From assembly GCF_000717185.1 (NCBI RefSeq), contig NZ_JNYE01000005.1, forward strand, positions 62,001 to 126,000: 64,000 nt of DNA. Reading direction: 5' to 3'. This document shows positions 7,757 to 15,574 of the stretch, in pieces. The notes below the pieces were generated by a model. It was not told the origin of the DNA. It did not search any database and saw only the letters and a program-made list of their open reading frames with translations. The stretch comes from Kitasatospora phosalacinea (GTDB lineage Bacteria > Actinomycetota > Actinomycetes > Streptomycetales > Streptomycetaceae). The translations under genes and the position numbers were made by a program. Every line of letters begins with the position of its first letter. Position 1 is the first letter of the stretch.

Positions 7757-10700
7757 ATGTACATCCACCTGTTGGGAACAGTCGAACTCTCGGTTGACGG
7801 AGGGTTGTTGCCCATCAGCACGGGAAAGGTCCGAACCCTGCTGGCCCGTCTCGCCCTGGAACCGGAACGTCCACTCTCCTCCAGCGCGCTCGCCGAGTGC
7901 ATCTGGGACGGTGACCCTCCGCGCAGCGCCACCGGCACCCTGCAGGGATACGTCAGCAGGCTCCGCACTGCCTTGCGCAAGGCGTCCGACCTCGCCGCGC
8001 ACGCCGACGGTCCCACCATCGAGATCGTCTCGCGCTCCGGTACCTACGCCCTGCACGCCGCCTCCGAACAAATCGACTGGCAGTCGTACCGCCGCCTCTC
8101 GCTCCGCGCCCGGGCCCTGGCCGACACCGGCGACGACCAGCAGGCTCTCGCCCTCCTCGACCGGGCCGACGCCCTCTGGCGGGGCGAACCCTTGGCCGGG
8201 CTGCCCGGCCTGTGGGCCCAGCGGACCCGCGACCACCTGGTGGGCCGCCGACTCTCCGCCTCGCTCACCCGCGCCGAGGTCGAGCTCCGCCTCGGCCACT
8301 ACGACGAACTCGTCCCCGGTCTCGCCGAACTCGCCGGCCAGCACCCGTGGAACGAACAGATCGCCGCCCACCTGATCACCGCCCTCTACGGCGGCGGCCG
8401 GATCAACGAGGCGCACGCCGCGTACCTGCGCATCCAACGGCGGATGCACCACGACCTCGGCACCGAACCCGGCGAGCAGCTCAACCGTCTGCAAGCCGCC
8501 GTCCTGCGCCGTGACAGCGTCACCAGCATGATCAACCGCCCGCCCTCCACCCCGGCAGCCGGAGCCTGGTCCACCACTCCGGCTCAGACCGACCCGCCGA
8601 CCCCCGGACGGCGCTCCTCCGTGCTCCCCAGGGAACCCGAACTCATTGGCCGAGAAGCCGAGTTGAATCTCCTGATGGCGGCCGCCCGAGGCGAGTGGCC
8701 GGCCTTCTCCGCCGCACGGGACACCGCCCTCCCGGTGATCGCACTCAGCGGCATCCCGGGCAGTGGGAAGAGCACCCTTGCCCTGGCCGCCGCCCACCTC
8801 CTGCACGGGGAGTTCCCCGACGGCGCCCTGCTGGTCCGGATCGGCGCGCATTCCGGCTCCCCGTACGACCCCGGCCCCGAGAACACCGCCGCCGCCCTGC
8901 TGCGGCAGTTCGGCGTCCCGGCGGCCGAGGTCCCGCTCGACGCCGACGAACTCCTCGCCCGCTGCCGGGAACTGCTCTCCCGGCGCCGCGCCCTGGTCCT
9001 GCTCGACGACGCGGCCGGACCCGGTCAGATCGGCCCCCTGCTGCCCGCTTCCCCCACCTGCTTCGTCCTCGTCACCAGCCGCCACCGGATGGCCGAGCTG
9101 CCCACCGTCAGCACCGTCCCGATCGACTCCCTCACCCCGGACGCCGCCGCCGAGATGTTCACCCGGCTCGTCGGATCCGACCGCGCCGACGACCCCGTCC
9201 TGCTGGCCGACATCGTCCGCCGCTGCGCCTACCACCCGCTGTCCCTCCGGATCGTCGCCGGTCGCTTCCGGTTCCGTCGCTCCTGGACCCTCGCCCACCT
9301 CGCCGACCGGCTCTCCCGGAATCCTCGCCTCGATGAGCTGCAGCACGGCTCCGACAGCCTCCGCACCGCGCTGGCGATGTCGTACCACGATCTGTCCGGA
9401 GAGCATCAGATCGCCTTCCGCCGCCTGAGCCTGCACCCCGGCCGGGACTTCGGGCTGCTCACCGCCGCGGTGCTGATCGGCTGCCCGGTCGCCCGCGCGG
9501 AGCACCTGATCGAGGAACTGCTGGCGGTGAACCTGCTGACCGAGCACTCGGCCGAGCGGTTCGGCTACCACGAACTGGTCCGCGAGTACGCCTTGGCCCA
9601 GGAGGAGCACGAGGAGGCACCGCGGCAGCGGGCCGACATATCCAGACGGGTGGCCGACTTCCTCCTGCGAATGGCTGATCGGGCCGATCTCCAGGTCTAC
9701 CCGGCGCGGTTCAGGATGCCCGTCTCCGCATTCCCCGGCAACCCGGTGGAAGAAACGCCGTTGATCACCCAGGAACTGCTCCGCAGAGTACCGCTGCGAG
9801 GGTGGCTGGCTGCCGAGACCGAAACCCTGATAGACCTCGGAAAGGATCTGCGGGCCCGCGGCGACCACGGACCGGCAGCTGTACTGGCCCACCTGTTCGA
9901 CGGCCGGTTGCGATCCGAGTGCCTGTGGCGGGCAGCGGTCGAGGCCCACCGGGCAGCGGCCGAGCACTGGCGCGAACAGGGCGCGGAGCGGGCCGAACTG
10001 CACGCCCGGATCGCCCTCGCGTCCTCCGCCCTGGAGGTGTCCCGCTATCCCGAGGCCGAGTCGGCGATCCGGCGCGCACTGGCCCTGGCCGGCACCACCG
10101 GCGACCGCAGGGCCACTGCCGAGGCCCTGGGCAAGCAGGCCGTGCTGCACTGGCATCGGGACGATCCGCAGGGGGCGCTGACACTGCAGCGCGAGGCACT
10201 GGCCCTGTTCCACGAGCTCGGGGAGAGCGGTGCAGCGGGCAGCACCGGTGTCAACATCGGCGTGCTGCAGAGCCTGTTGGGCGACACCGCGGAGGCGCTG
10301 GCCAGCCTGACCGAGGCGGTGGCCGCCTTCCGCTCCTGCGGCGACCGGAGAACGGCCCTGAAAATCACCAACAACATCGGCGGGATCCACCTCGAACGGG
10401 GCGAGGAGGTGGCCGCCAGGGAAGCCTTCGAACACGTCCTTGAGAAAGGGCCTGGAATCCTCTCCCCCGTCGACCTCGCCATCGCCGGGGTGAATCTCGC
10501 GGAACTACTGGAAGGACCGGACGAGACCGAACGGGCCGTCCACCTGCTGGACTCGGCAATGCGCACGTTCCGCCTTTCGGAGAGCCGCCGGCACCAGGCC
10601 GAGGCAATGAATGCGAAGGGCCTGGTCCTGCTCCGCGCCGCAAGGGCTGCGGAGGCGGGCGAGGCGTACGCGGCGGCCCTCGCCGTCGCCAGGTCGATCC

Positions 10701-10849
10701 GCTCCGCGCGCGCGGAAGCCTCCGCCCTGCAGGGCCTGGCCAGAGTCGAGGAGTCACTCCGAGGCACACCGGGCAGACTCCCCGACGACCAGTCGGGCGA
10801 CCCTCCTCCTTCGGGGAACCCGGGGGCGCACTCCGCGGGACACGTCTGA
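7757..10849 (+). CDS. AfsR/SARP-family transcriptional activator with NB-ARC and TPR
   Basis: A 1030-residue regulator. It has an OmpR-type winged helix (about 1-95, MYIHLLGTVELSVDGG to GTLQGYVSRLRTAL), a BTAD domain (about 105-250), an NB-ARC ATPase with Walker A GIPGSGKST at 332-340, and C-terminal TPR repeats (about 690-1010). The architecture matches AfsR, a global activator of antibiotic production in Streptomyces; DNA binding depends on the N-terminal two domains and ATP tunes it. The ATG at 7757 has AGGAGG 9 nt upstream. It is an AfsR relative, not clearly afsR itself, since afsK is not seen. No biosynthetic cluster is present in the window, so its targets lie elsewhere. Confidence 0.88.
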   Translation: MYIHLLGTVELSVDGGLLPISTGKVRTLLARLALEPERPLSSSALAECIWDGDPPRSATGTLQGYVSRLRTALRKASDLAAHADGPTIEIVSRSGTYALHAASEQIDWQSYRRLSLRARALADTGDDQQALALLDRADALWRGEPLAGLPGLWAQRTRDHLVGRRLSASLTRAEVELRLGHYDELVPGLAELAGQHPWNEQIAAHLITALYGGGRINEAHAAYLRIQRRMHHDLGTEPGEQLNRLQAAVLRRDSVTSMINRPPSTPAAGAWSTTPAQTDPPTPGRRSSVLPREPELIGREAELNLLMAAARGEWPAFSAARDTALPVIALSGIPGSGKSTLALAAAHLLHGEFPDGALLVRIGAHSGSPYDPGPENTAAALLRQFGVPAAEVPLDADELLARCRELLSRRRALVLLDDAAGPGQIGPLLPASPTCFVLVTSRHRMAELPTVSTVPIDSLTPDAAAEMFTRLVGSDRADDPVLLADIVRRCAYHPLSLRIVAGRFRFRRSWTLAHLADRLSRNPRLDELQHGSDSLRTALAMSYHDLSGEHQIAFRRLSLHPGRDFGLLTAAVLIGCPVARAEHLIEELLAVNLLTEHSAERFGYHELVREYALAQEEHEEAPRQRADISRRVADFLLRMADRADLQVYPARFRMPVSAFPGNPVEETPLITQELLRRVPLRGWLAAETETLIDLGKDLRARGDHGPAAVLAHLFDGRLRSECLWRAAVEAHRAAAEHWREQGAERAELHARIALASSALEVSRYPEAESAIRRALALAGTTGDRRATAEALGKQAVLHWHRDDPQGALTLQREALALFHELGESGAAGSTGVNIGVLQSLLGDTAEALASLTEAVAAFRSCGDRRTALKITNNIGGIHLERGEEVAAREAFEHVLEKGPGILSPVDLAIAGVNLAELLEGPDETERAVHLLDSAMRTFRLSESRRHQAEAMNAKGLVLLRAARAAEAGEAYAAALAVARSIRSARAEASALQGLARVEESLRGTPGRLPDDQSGDPPPSGNPGAHSAGHV

Positions 10850-10891
10850 AAAAAGCCCGTCGAGCACCCCGCCCGGCAGCGTTCCGCGCCA

Positions 10892-10985
10892 CGTTCACCC
10901 CCTCACCCTTTCGAATGTGACAGCATTCGCTGGAAATATTTCGAATGAGTTCGAAATGGGGAAAAGATCAGGCCGTTCACCCCCT
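10892..10985 (+). promoter_or_regulatory. Direct repeat CGTTCACCCCCT (PHO-box-like) and TTCGAA cluster
   Basis: CGTTCACCCCCT occurs perfectly at 10892-10903 and again at 10974-10985. GTTCACC is the core of Streptomyces PHO boxes, which AfsR and PhoP are known to share at some promoters. Between them three TTCGAA palindromes (10910, 10940, 10950) lie in an AT-richer stretch. The region sits just downstream of the SARP gene and upstream of a small ORF, so it may be that ORF's control region. Function is inference. Confidence 0.4.
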
Positions 10986-11055
10986 TTGCCGAGCCCCGAA
11001 TCCGGAGGGTAGTAGGGACTCCCGGCAACTAATGGGACCCGAACGGGTGAATGGG

Positions 11056-11268
11056 ATGTGTAAGGTTGCCGCACAGGCCGACCGGCCGCCGTTCCCCATC
11101 GAGGAAGAGCGACGCAACGTGCTGCGCACACCCACGCACCCCCGTTCCACCGCCTCCCGCACCGCCCCCTCCCCGTTCGGGGGCGGCCGCCCCCACCCTG
11201 GCGGCTCCGTGCCGGGACCGCCCGGCACCTGTGCGTGGATCCCCATCTGGCTCCTGTCCTCCCTCTGA
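11056..11268 (+). CDS. Small ORF of unknown function ending at a terminator
   Basis: About 70 codons starting MCKVAAQADRPPF and ending GTCAWIPIWLLSSL. The last 50 codons have almost only G or C in third position, much more than the other frames, and the stop lies 3 nt before a strong terminator hairpin; both support a real gene. The start is uncertain (ATG 10945, ATG 11056 or GTG about 11116). The middle is rich in Pro/Gly/Ser and the C-terminus is hydrophobic with two Trp and one Cys. It occupies the place where S. coelicolor has afsS after afsR, but I see no evidence that it is AfsS. A peptide precursor is possible but unproven. Confidence 0.45.
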   Translation: MCKVAAQADRPPFPIEEERRNVLRTPTHPRSTASRTAPSPFGGGRPHPGGSVPGPPGTCAWIPIWLLSSL

Positions 11269-11271
11269 CGG

Positions 11272-11317
11272 AACGGCCCGCATCCGCGTCCCCCCGGGGA
11301 ATCGGATGCGGGCCGTT
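11272..11317 (+). terminator. Intrinsic terminator
   Basis: A perfect 15-bp stem (11272-11286 with 11303-11317, AACGGCCCGCATCCG) with a 16-nt loop. It directly follows the stop of the small ORF at 11268. Confidence 0.8.
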
Positions 11318-11329
11318 GGTACGACCACC

Positions 11330-11784
11330 GCGGACACCCCGCCGGCGCCTTCCCGACCACTGCGGAGAGAGCTGGCCCGAACTCCAGCGCGAGAACGACT
11401 GGACCGCCGCCCGCACCGAAGCCCTTCTGCCCGACCGGCACACCTGCCCGCCAAAAGTTCGAACAGGGCTGTGCCTGCCCCTTCCCCGCGACGCAGAAGT
11501 CGACTACCTGCTCAACCGTCCCCGCTGGGGACGGACCGAGCTGATCGCCCACATCGACGAGCACTTCATGAGCCTCGGCCGGACCTGGTCGCCGCCGCGG
11601 GCAACGGTGCGTCCGTCGGCAGCCCCTCGCCGCTGCCCAGACCTGCCTGGTGCTCCCGCTGTCGGCCTTCGGCGACGCAGTCGGACCCCCGGAAGTCACC
11701 GGCCGCTCGGCCACGGAGTTGCACGACCGTTTGGGAGCACGGGTCACCGAACCGCTCACCACGGCCACGAGCGAAGGGCAATGA
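11330..11784 (+). pseudogene. Decayed protein-coding gene, unrecognised
   Basis: Protein-like sequence is spread over three frames. About 11340-11580 reads CGESWPELQRENDW through EVDYLLNRPRWGRTELIAHI in one frame. About 11582-11613 reads DLVAAAGNGA in another. About 11615-11784 reads TCLVLPLSAFGDAVGPPEVT to TATSEGQ and a TGA in the third. Joining them needs at least two frameshifts, so this looks like the remains of one gene of about 150 codons. I do not recognise the family. It lies immediately before a transposase remnant, in keeping with a region where inserted DNA decays. Confidence 0.5.
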
Positions 11785-11846
11785 CGTGCCGGTCCGGCAT
11801 GCAGACGGGACCTGGCCCGCCCTGAGAAGATCTCTCAAGGACTGCA

Positions 11847-12300
11847 GTGATCACGTCATGGACAGCCCTGCTCACCGGGGTGCGACCCCGCGGTTTCCAC
11901 AAGCCGATCACGACGCTTCAACGGGGAAGGGCCGAACGGACTCGCCGGGAGCGCCCCCGACCACTGCCGCTGGAAGACCGGGCACTCCTGGCCACCGCTT
12001 ACTGGTGAACCAACTTGACACCGCACCAGCTCGCCCCGCTGTTCGGCGCCTCCAAGTCGGCGGCCGCCCGAACTACCGATCGCATCGGGCCACTGCTCGC
12101 GCTGGAGCAGTGGCAGCGTCTCCGCGTCGACACCGTCTCCGTCGTCGACGACACACCGGTCCCCGCTCGCGACCACGACATCGCCGGGCGGTCCAAGAAC
12201 TACGGGTACTCCACGAACCACCAGGTCGTCATCGAAGCCGCACCCGGGTGTCACCACAGCCGCTGGGCCTGATGCCCCTGGTGCGACCGCTTCGTGGCCC
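11847..12300 (+). mobile_element. IS5-type transposase remnant with in-frame stop and lost 3' part
   Basis: From GTG 11847 the frame reads VITSWTALLTGV and, after an in-frame TGA at 12006-12008 (probably CGA mutated to TGA), TNLTPHQLAPLFGASKSAAA. It continues with DTVSVVDDTPVPARDHDIAG and RSKNYGYSTNHQVVIEA. This is the N-terminal HTH and first catalytic part of a common actinomycete IS5-group DDE transposase. After about 12240 the frame breaks (TRVSPQPLG continues in another frame) and the remaining catalytic part is absent. No terminal inverted repeats could be identified. The element is dead and abuts the toxin-antitoxin-chaperone module. Confidence 0.75.
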
Positions 12301-12301
12301 C

Positions 12302-12760
12302 TCAACTGGCCCGCGCGGAAGCCACCTCGTTGCCATCTTGGTCCAACGGTGCCAGGAGAGGAGCCGCCATTCCGAGCCGCACGGCCGTGTTCTGGATGGC
12401 TTCTCGCAGGTACGGTCTGATGATCGGCGAAGCAACTCGCTTGGCGAAGGCCACAGCGGCTTCGGACGAGACGGACAGCACCTCGTCAGCCTTGAAGAAC
12501 GCAGCTACGTCAGCAACGATCTGGCCCTCTGGGGTGAGCACTTCCGCTCGAAGGCGGACTGCGAGAGTTGCCCCGTCCAATCGGTGCATCAAGCGAACCT
12601 GGGCGAGGTCGTCATCCTTGGTCTCGACGATCTCGGCAGGTGCGTCCCTGAACCCGTCGAAGCGGCGTCCACCCACTTCGTAGTACTGGATGAGGTCGAG
12701 GTGAGCCAACGCCAGCAGGTCTTCGACCGAGTCGACAGAGCGAGGCACGACCGTCTTCAC
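12302..12760 (-). CDS. SecB-like chaperone of a toxin-antitoxin-chaperone module
   Basis: A 152-residue protein. Its C-terminal half resembles SecB: VADVAAFFKADE, then a helix reading PIIRPYLREAIQNTAVRLG, then APLLAPLDQDG. This matches the SecB pattern (strand ending in a hydrophobic FF/LF, then PYxRExIxxxxxRxxxPxLxLxPxxF). M. tuberculosis Rv1957, the chaperone of a HigBA module, has the same PYIRE helix. The GTG at 12760 overlaps the antitoxin stop by 4 bases (GTGA), so synthesis is coupled to the antitoxin. Predicted role: bind and stabilise the antitoxin and perhaps help protein export. Similarity was judged by eye; the frame is open upstream to 12823. Confidence 0.68.
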   Translation of the reverse strand: MKTVVPRSVDSVEDLLALAHLDLIQYYEVGGRRFDGFRDAPAEIVETKDDDLAQVRLMHRLDGATLAVRLRAEVLTPEGQIVADVAAFFKADEVLSVSSEAAVAFAKRVASPIIRPYLREAIQNTAVRLGMAAPLLAPLDQDGNEVASARAS

Positions 12761-13128
12761 GCTGCTTTCCGGGTCTGACCCGTACGTGGGACTCGCTCCT
12801 CCGACTCGGCCACCTCGGTCCACCCACGGGCGGGCTCCGAAACAGGCGTATCAGTATGAGGAGCGACGTGAATCTTCATGCCGACGGCTCGCGCGTAGCG
12901 CATGATCGTGGACAGTTTGGGATCACCGGCGAGGCGTTCGAACTCCGACACCGCCGACTGGGTCGTCTCCATGGCTTTCGCCACGTCCTTCTGGGTGAGA
13001 CTGCAGCGCTTGCGATGGATCACCAGGGACTGGATGAGGTTCATGAGGATCTCGGCGTCTTCGCTTGCGCGAGCGACCTCCGGATCGGTTACATCGATGC
13101 CAAGCAGTGATGCCAGGTGCTCGTCCAT
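12757..13128 (-). CDS. higA: HigA-like antitoxin, XRE family
   Basis: 123 residues. An XRE helix-turn-helix (about 33-86) includes RCSLTQKDVAKAMETTQSAV and SEFERLAGDPKLSTIMRYA, typical of HigA antitoxins of the COG5606/HigA1 kind. After the HTH comes a tail of about 36 residues rich in Pro, Glu and Thr with Trp103. In the M. tuberculosis system a C-terminal chaperone-addiction segment containing a Trp makes the antitoxin dependent on SecB; this tail is a candidate equivalent. GGAGGGG lies 8 nt upstream of the ATG. It should neutralise HigB and repress the operon. Confidence 0.82.
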   Translation of the reverse strand: MDEHLASLLGIDVTDPEVARASEDAEILMNLIQSLVIHRKRCSLTQKDVAKAMETTQSAVSEFERLAGDPKLSTIMRYARAVGMKIHVAPHTDTPVSEPARGWTEVAESEERVPRTGQTRKAA

Positions 13129-13186
13129 GATGTTCTCCCCTCCGTGTGCCCCAGAGTATCGCCCAGACCCGATAGCTCATCAACGG

Positions 13187-13567
13187 TTACTTCTCAGATT
13201 GGTCACGCATCACACGGTTGCGCCACTCGGCATGACGCTTGCGTGCGGTCTCGACGTCACGAGGTGACGTGGCGATCCCCTGACTCGACTTCTTGTTGAT
13301 GAACTTCAACGCGAGGAGCACCGGCCCGTCGTCGTCGGCGTCGGCGTAGAAGAGGCGGAAGATCCGATTGTCGCCCTCGATGCGGAGCTCCTTGAGGCCG
13401 TCTCCGAGGCTCTTCGCATCCTTCGGCAGCAGGTTGTCCTCAGCTGCACGCTCCATGATCGCCACAAGCCGAACATTCTCGAACTGCTTGAGCTTGCACT
13501 TCTCGATCTCTTTGCGGACGACATCGGCGCCCATCTCGGACTTGTAGAACGCCCAGCGTCTCCCCAC
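13187..13567 (-). CDS. higB: HigB-like toxin, RelE/ParE superfamily (Gp49 type)
   Basis: 126 residues matching phage-derived Gp49-like/HigB toxins (COG4679): LKQFENVRLVAIMERAAED, then KSLGDGLKELRIEGDNRIFR and LFYADADDDGPVLLALKFIN with the following KKSSQ. These proteins are RelE-fold ribonucleases that cut mRNA on the ribosome. The toxin-first order (toxin, antitoxin, chaperone) is that of HigBA and of the M. tuberculosis TAC operon. The GTG at 13567 is supported by GGAGGGG 7 nt upstream. Third codon positions are less GC-rich than in flanking housekeeping genes, suggesting transfer. Confidence 0.82.
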   Translation of the reverse strand: MGRRWAFYKSEMGADVVRKEIEKCKLKQFENVRLVAIMERAAEDNLLPKDAKSLGDGLKELRIEGDNRIFRLFYADADDDGPVLLALKFINKKSSQGIATSPRDVETARKRHAEWRNRVMRDQSEK

Positions 13568-13598
13568 GGGCCCGCCCCTCCAGCGTCACGCCGCTCGG

Positions 13599-13623
13599 GT
13601 CACTCACCTTAGCTGAGCGTGAC
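13599..13623 (-). promoter_or_regulatory. Candidate promoter/operator of the higBA-secB module
   Basis: An imperfect inverted repeat (GTCACTCA at 13599-13606 and TGAGCGTGAC at 13614-13623) overlaps a minus-strand -10 candidate TAAGGT (13611-13606). This is about 32 nt upstream of the toxin start codon. The position suits autorepression by HigA. Confidence 0.45.
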
Positions 13624-13983
13624 CCCCACCGGTTGGCAGTGCTCCGCACAGGACCCGTGCCGCCCACAGGTGTACCAGACGATGCGAGCAGGGCCACACC
13701 GTTGCCGGCCGGTCCACACCCGCCCGTGGGCAGCCGAGTTCATCGAGGGTTTCGGCAGGCTGCGGAGCACTGGTGAACACGTGCCGGTTCCTCGGGATCA
13801 CTGACTGGGACTTGCCGACGGCCGAAGCCGTCGTCCTGGCCGATCACTCGGCGGCGCTCTCCGGCTTCTCCTCCAGCGTCTCGACGGCAGTCCGCTCAAC
13901 ATCCGCGTCGGTGGCCGACAACAGCAGGAATCAACCGCTGTTGCGGGCGTCCGCCGGAGGCTCCGACGGCCGCACCGCGACCG
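13624..13983. other. Gap between higB and rsgA with a 12-bp inverted repeat
   Basis: No convincing gene. CAGTGCTCCGCA at 13637-13648 recurs inverted at 13761-13772, 112 bp apart. Short open frames on both strands show no family I recognise and may be gene debris at the edge of the inserted region. The stretch near 13930-13980 is rsgA downstream sequence; no clean terminator hairpin was found. Confidence 0.4.
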
Positions 13984-15090
13984 TCAGGGCTTGGGGCGGG
14001 AGCGGGCGGCCTTGGTGAGGTGCTTGCGGTGGCGGGCGCGTTCGGCGCGCAGGCGGGCGTCGGTGCGGGCGGCGATGTGGTCGTTCTCGCGCTGGAGCTT
14101 GAGGTAGCTCTCCCAGCGGCGCTCGGGGAGGGTGCCGTCGGCGAGGGCGGCGCGGACGGCGCAGCGGGGTTCGGTGCGGTGGGAGCAGTCGGCGTAGTGG
14201 CAGTCGGCGGCGACGGCGGTGATGTCGGCGAAGGCCTGGTCGATGCCCTCGCCGCCGAAGAGGCCGACGCCGCGCAGGCCGGGGGTGTCGATGACGGCGC
14301 CGCCGCCGGGGAGCGGGACGAGTTCGCGGGCGGTGGTGGTGTGGCGGCCCTTCTCGTCGGCGGAGCGGACCTGCTGGACCGTCATCGCGGCCGTCCCGGT
14401 GAGGGCGTTGGTGAGGGTGGACTTGCCCGCGCCGGACTGGCCGATCAGGGCGCAGGAGCCGGTGGCGCGGGCGCGCAGCGCAGCCATCCCCTCGCCGGTC
14501 TCGGCGCTGACCGTCAGGACGGTGACACCGGGGGCGATCGCCTCCACGTCCGCCCGGACGAAGTCGCCGTCGTGGACCAGGTCGAGCTTGGTCAGGACGA
14601 TCAGCGGTTCGGCCCCGGACTCCCAGGCGAGGGCGAGCAGGCGCTCGATCCGGCCGGGATCGGGTTCCGCGGCGAGCGAGACGGCGATCAGTACGGTGTC
14701 GACGTTGGCGGCCAGCACCTGGCCCTCGGAGCGCTTGTGGGCGCCCTTGCGGACGATCGCGGTGGTGCGGGGCAGCACCGCGGCGAGGGCGGGGGCGGGC
14801 CGGGCGGCGGGGTCGTAGGCGACCCAGTCGCCGGTGCAGGGGTTGTGCGCGGTGTCGGCCGTCGTCACCGGACGGGTGGCGGCGCGCCGCGTGACGGGCT
14901 CGCCGTCCTCCGGGTCGACGAGCAGCACCTCGCAGCTGCCGCGGTCCATCCGGACGATCCGTCCGGGCAGCAGGCCGGCCTCGGCGAGCGGGGCGAACGC
15001 GGCGGCCCGGTCGTCCGTCCAGCCGAGCGCGGCGAGCGGGTGGGCGGGAGCGGGGGTGGACGTGGTGGTGGGGTCGTGCACGGTGATCAA
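13984..15090 (-). CDS. rsgA: Ribosome small subunit-dependent GTPase A
   Basis: 368 residues with the circularly permuted GTPase order that marks RsgA/YjeQ: G4 TKLD near residue 161 comes before G1 GQSGAGKST near 213 and G3 DTPG near 262. An N-terminal OB-fold region and a C-terminal zinc motif (C-x4-C-x-H-x5-C, in DCHYADCSHRTEPRC) complete the family pattern. It helps late maturation of the 30S subunit. The start is TTG 15090 with GAAGGG upstream; a GTG four codons in is the alternative. A possible 34-codon leader ORF precedes it. Confidence 0.92.
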   Translation of the reverse strand: MITVHDPTTTSTPAPAHPLAALGWTDDRAAAFAPLAEAGLLPGRIVRMDRGSCEVLLVDPEDGEPVTRRAATRPVTTADTAHNPCTGDWVAYDPAARPAPALAAVLPRTTAIVRKGAHKRSEGQVLAANVDTVLIAVSLAAEPDPGRIERLLALAWESGAEPLIVLTKLDLVHDGDFVRADVEAIAPGVTVLTVSAETGEGMAALRARATGSCALIGQSGAGKSTLTNALTGTAAMTVQQVRSADEKGRHTTTARELVPLPGGGAVIDTPGLRGVGLFGGEGIDQAFADITAVAADCHYADCSHRTEPRCAVRAALADGTLPERRWESYLKLQRENDHIAARTDARLRAERARHRKHLTKAARSRPKP

Positions 15091-15132
15091 GGGGGACCCT
15101 TCGCGGGAACGGGCGGCCCCGGCCGGAGGGCG

Positions 15133-15237
15133 TCAGCGCGGGCGCGACGCCGCAGGACGGCGGACCGGGTGCCAGGGGGTGGTGGACTCGGTGGACGGCT
15201 GAACACAGGGGGAAACACCTGCGGGAACGGGCCTCAC
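15133..15237 (-). CDS. Possible 34-codon leader ORF upstream of rsgA
   Basis: On the minus strand AAGGAGGTGA (15252-15243), a complement of the 16S rRNA 3' end, is followed 5 nt later by GTG 15237. It begins a short frame, MRPVPAGVSPCVQPST..., that ends at TGA 15133, 42 nt before the rsgA start. The near-perfect ribosome binding site is much better than that of rsgA. It may be a regulatory leader whose translation affects rsgA; no function can be assigned to the peptide. Confidence 0.45.
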   Translation of the reverse strand: MRPVPAGVSPCVQPSTESTTPWHPVRRPAASRPR

Positions 15238-15574
15238 GGTCCTCACCTCCTTCCTCTCCGGACGCGCCTCGCGCACCCCGCCACGGGGTGCCCTCGATCG
15301 GCGGACGCCACGCTAGTGCCCGCCCGCCACCCGCGCCACCGAATTTCCACCGCCCGCGGACCGCCAGCGGACCGCACCCGCGCGCCCAACCGGCCGACCG
15401 GCCAACCGGCTGTCCGACCGGCCGGACGCAAGGGTTCCGCAAGCCGCGCAAGGGTTCTCCAGCCGCCCTGCCACCGCGCCCGGACATCCCTCCTCCGACG
15501 GCGGCGCAGGGGGTCCGCCGTTCCGGCCCACGGCCGGACGGAGGGGAGAACGAGGGAAGAGAAGGGGGAAGCCC
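15238..15574. other. Divergent promoter region between rsgA and the GT-B-like gene
   Basis: 337 bp. Toward rsgA a -10 candidate TAGCGT is seen at 15315-15310. Toward the + strand gene, GCAAGGGTTC occurs twice (15428-15437 and 15448-15457), two helical turns apart, about 118 bp before the start codon. Such spacing suits a regulator binding one face of the DNA. No gene is evident. Confidence 0.4.

Noticed and set aside
7109-10435. 1108-codon open frame antisense to the SARP gene
   Set aside because: No domain is visible and the sense strand holds a complete AfsR-type protein with good start and ribosome binding site.
11056-11268. Identifying the small ORF as AfsS or as a lasso/lanthipeptide precursor
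   Set aside because: No recognisable AfsS sequence, no core-peptide pattern that I can defend, and no maturation enzymes nearby.
10895-11768. Overlapping minus-strand frames in the accessory stretch
   Set aside because: Low-complexity Arg/Gly text without start signals; plus-strand signals (small ORF, terminator, gene debris) explain the region better.
13773-14018. 81-codon plus-strand frame at the edge of rsgA
   Set aside because: Overlaps the rsgA 3' end, has no ribosome binding site and matches no family I know.
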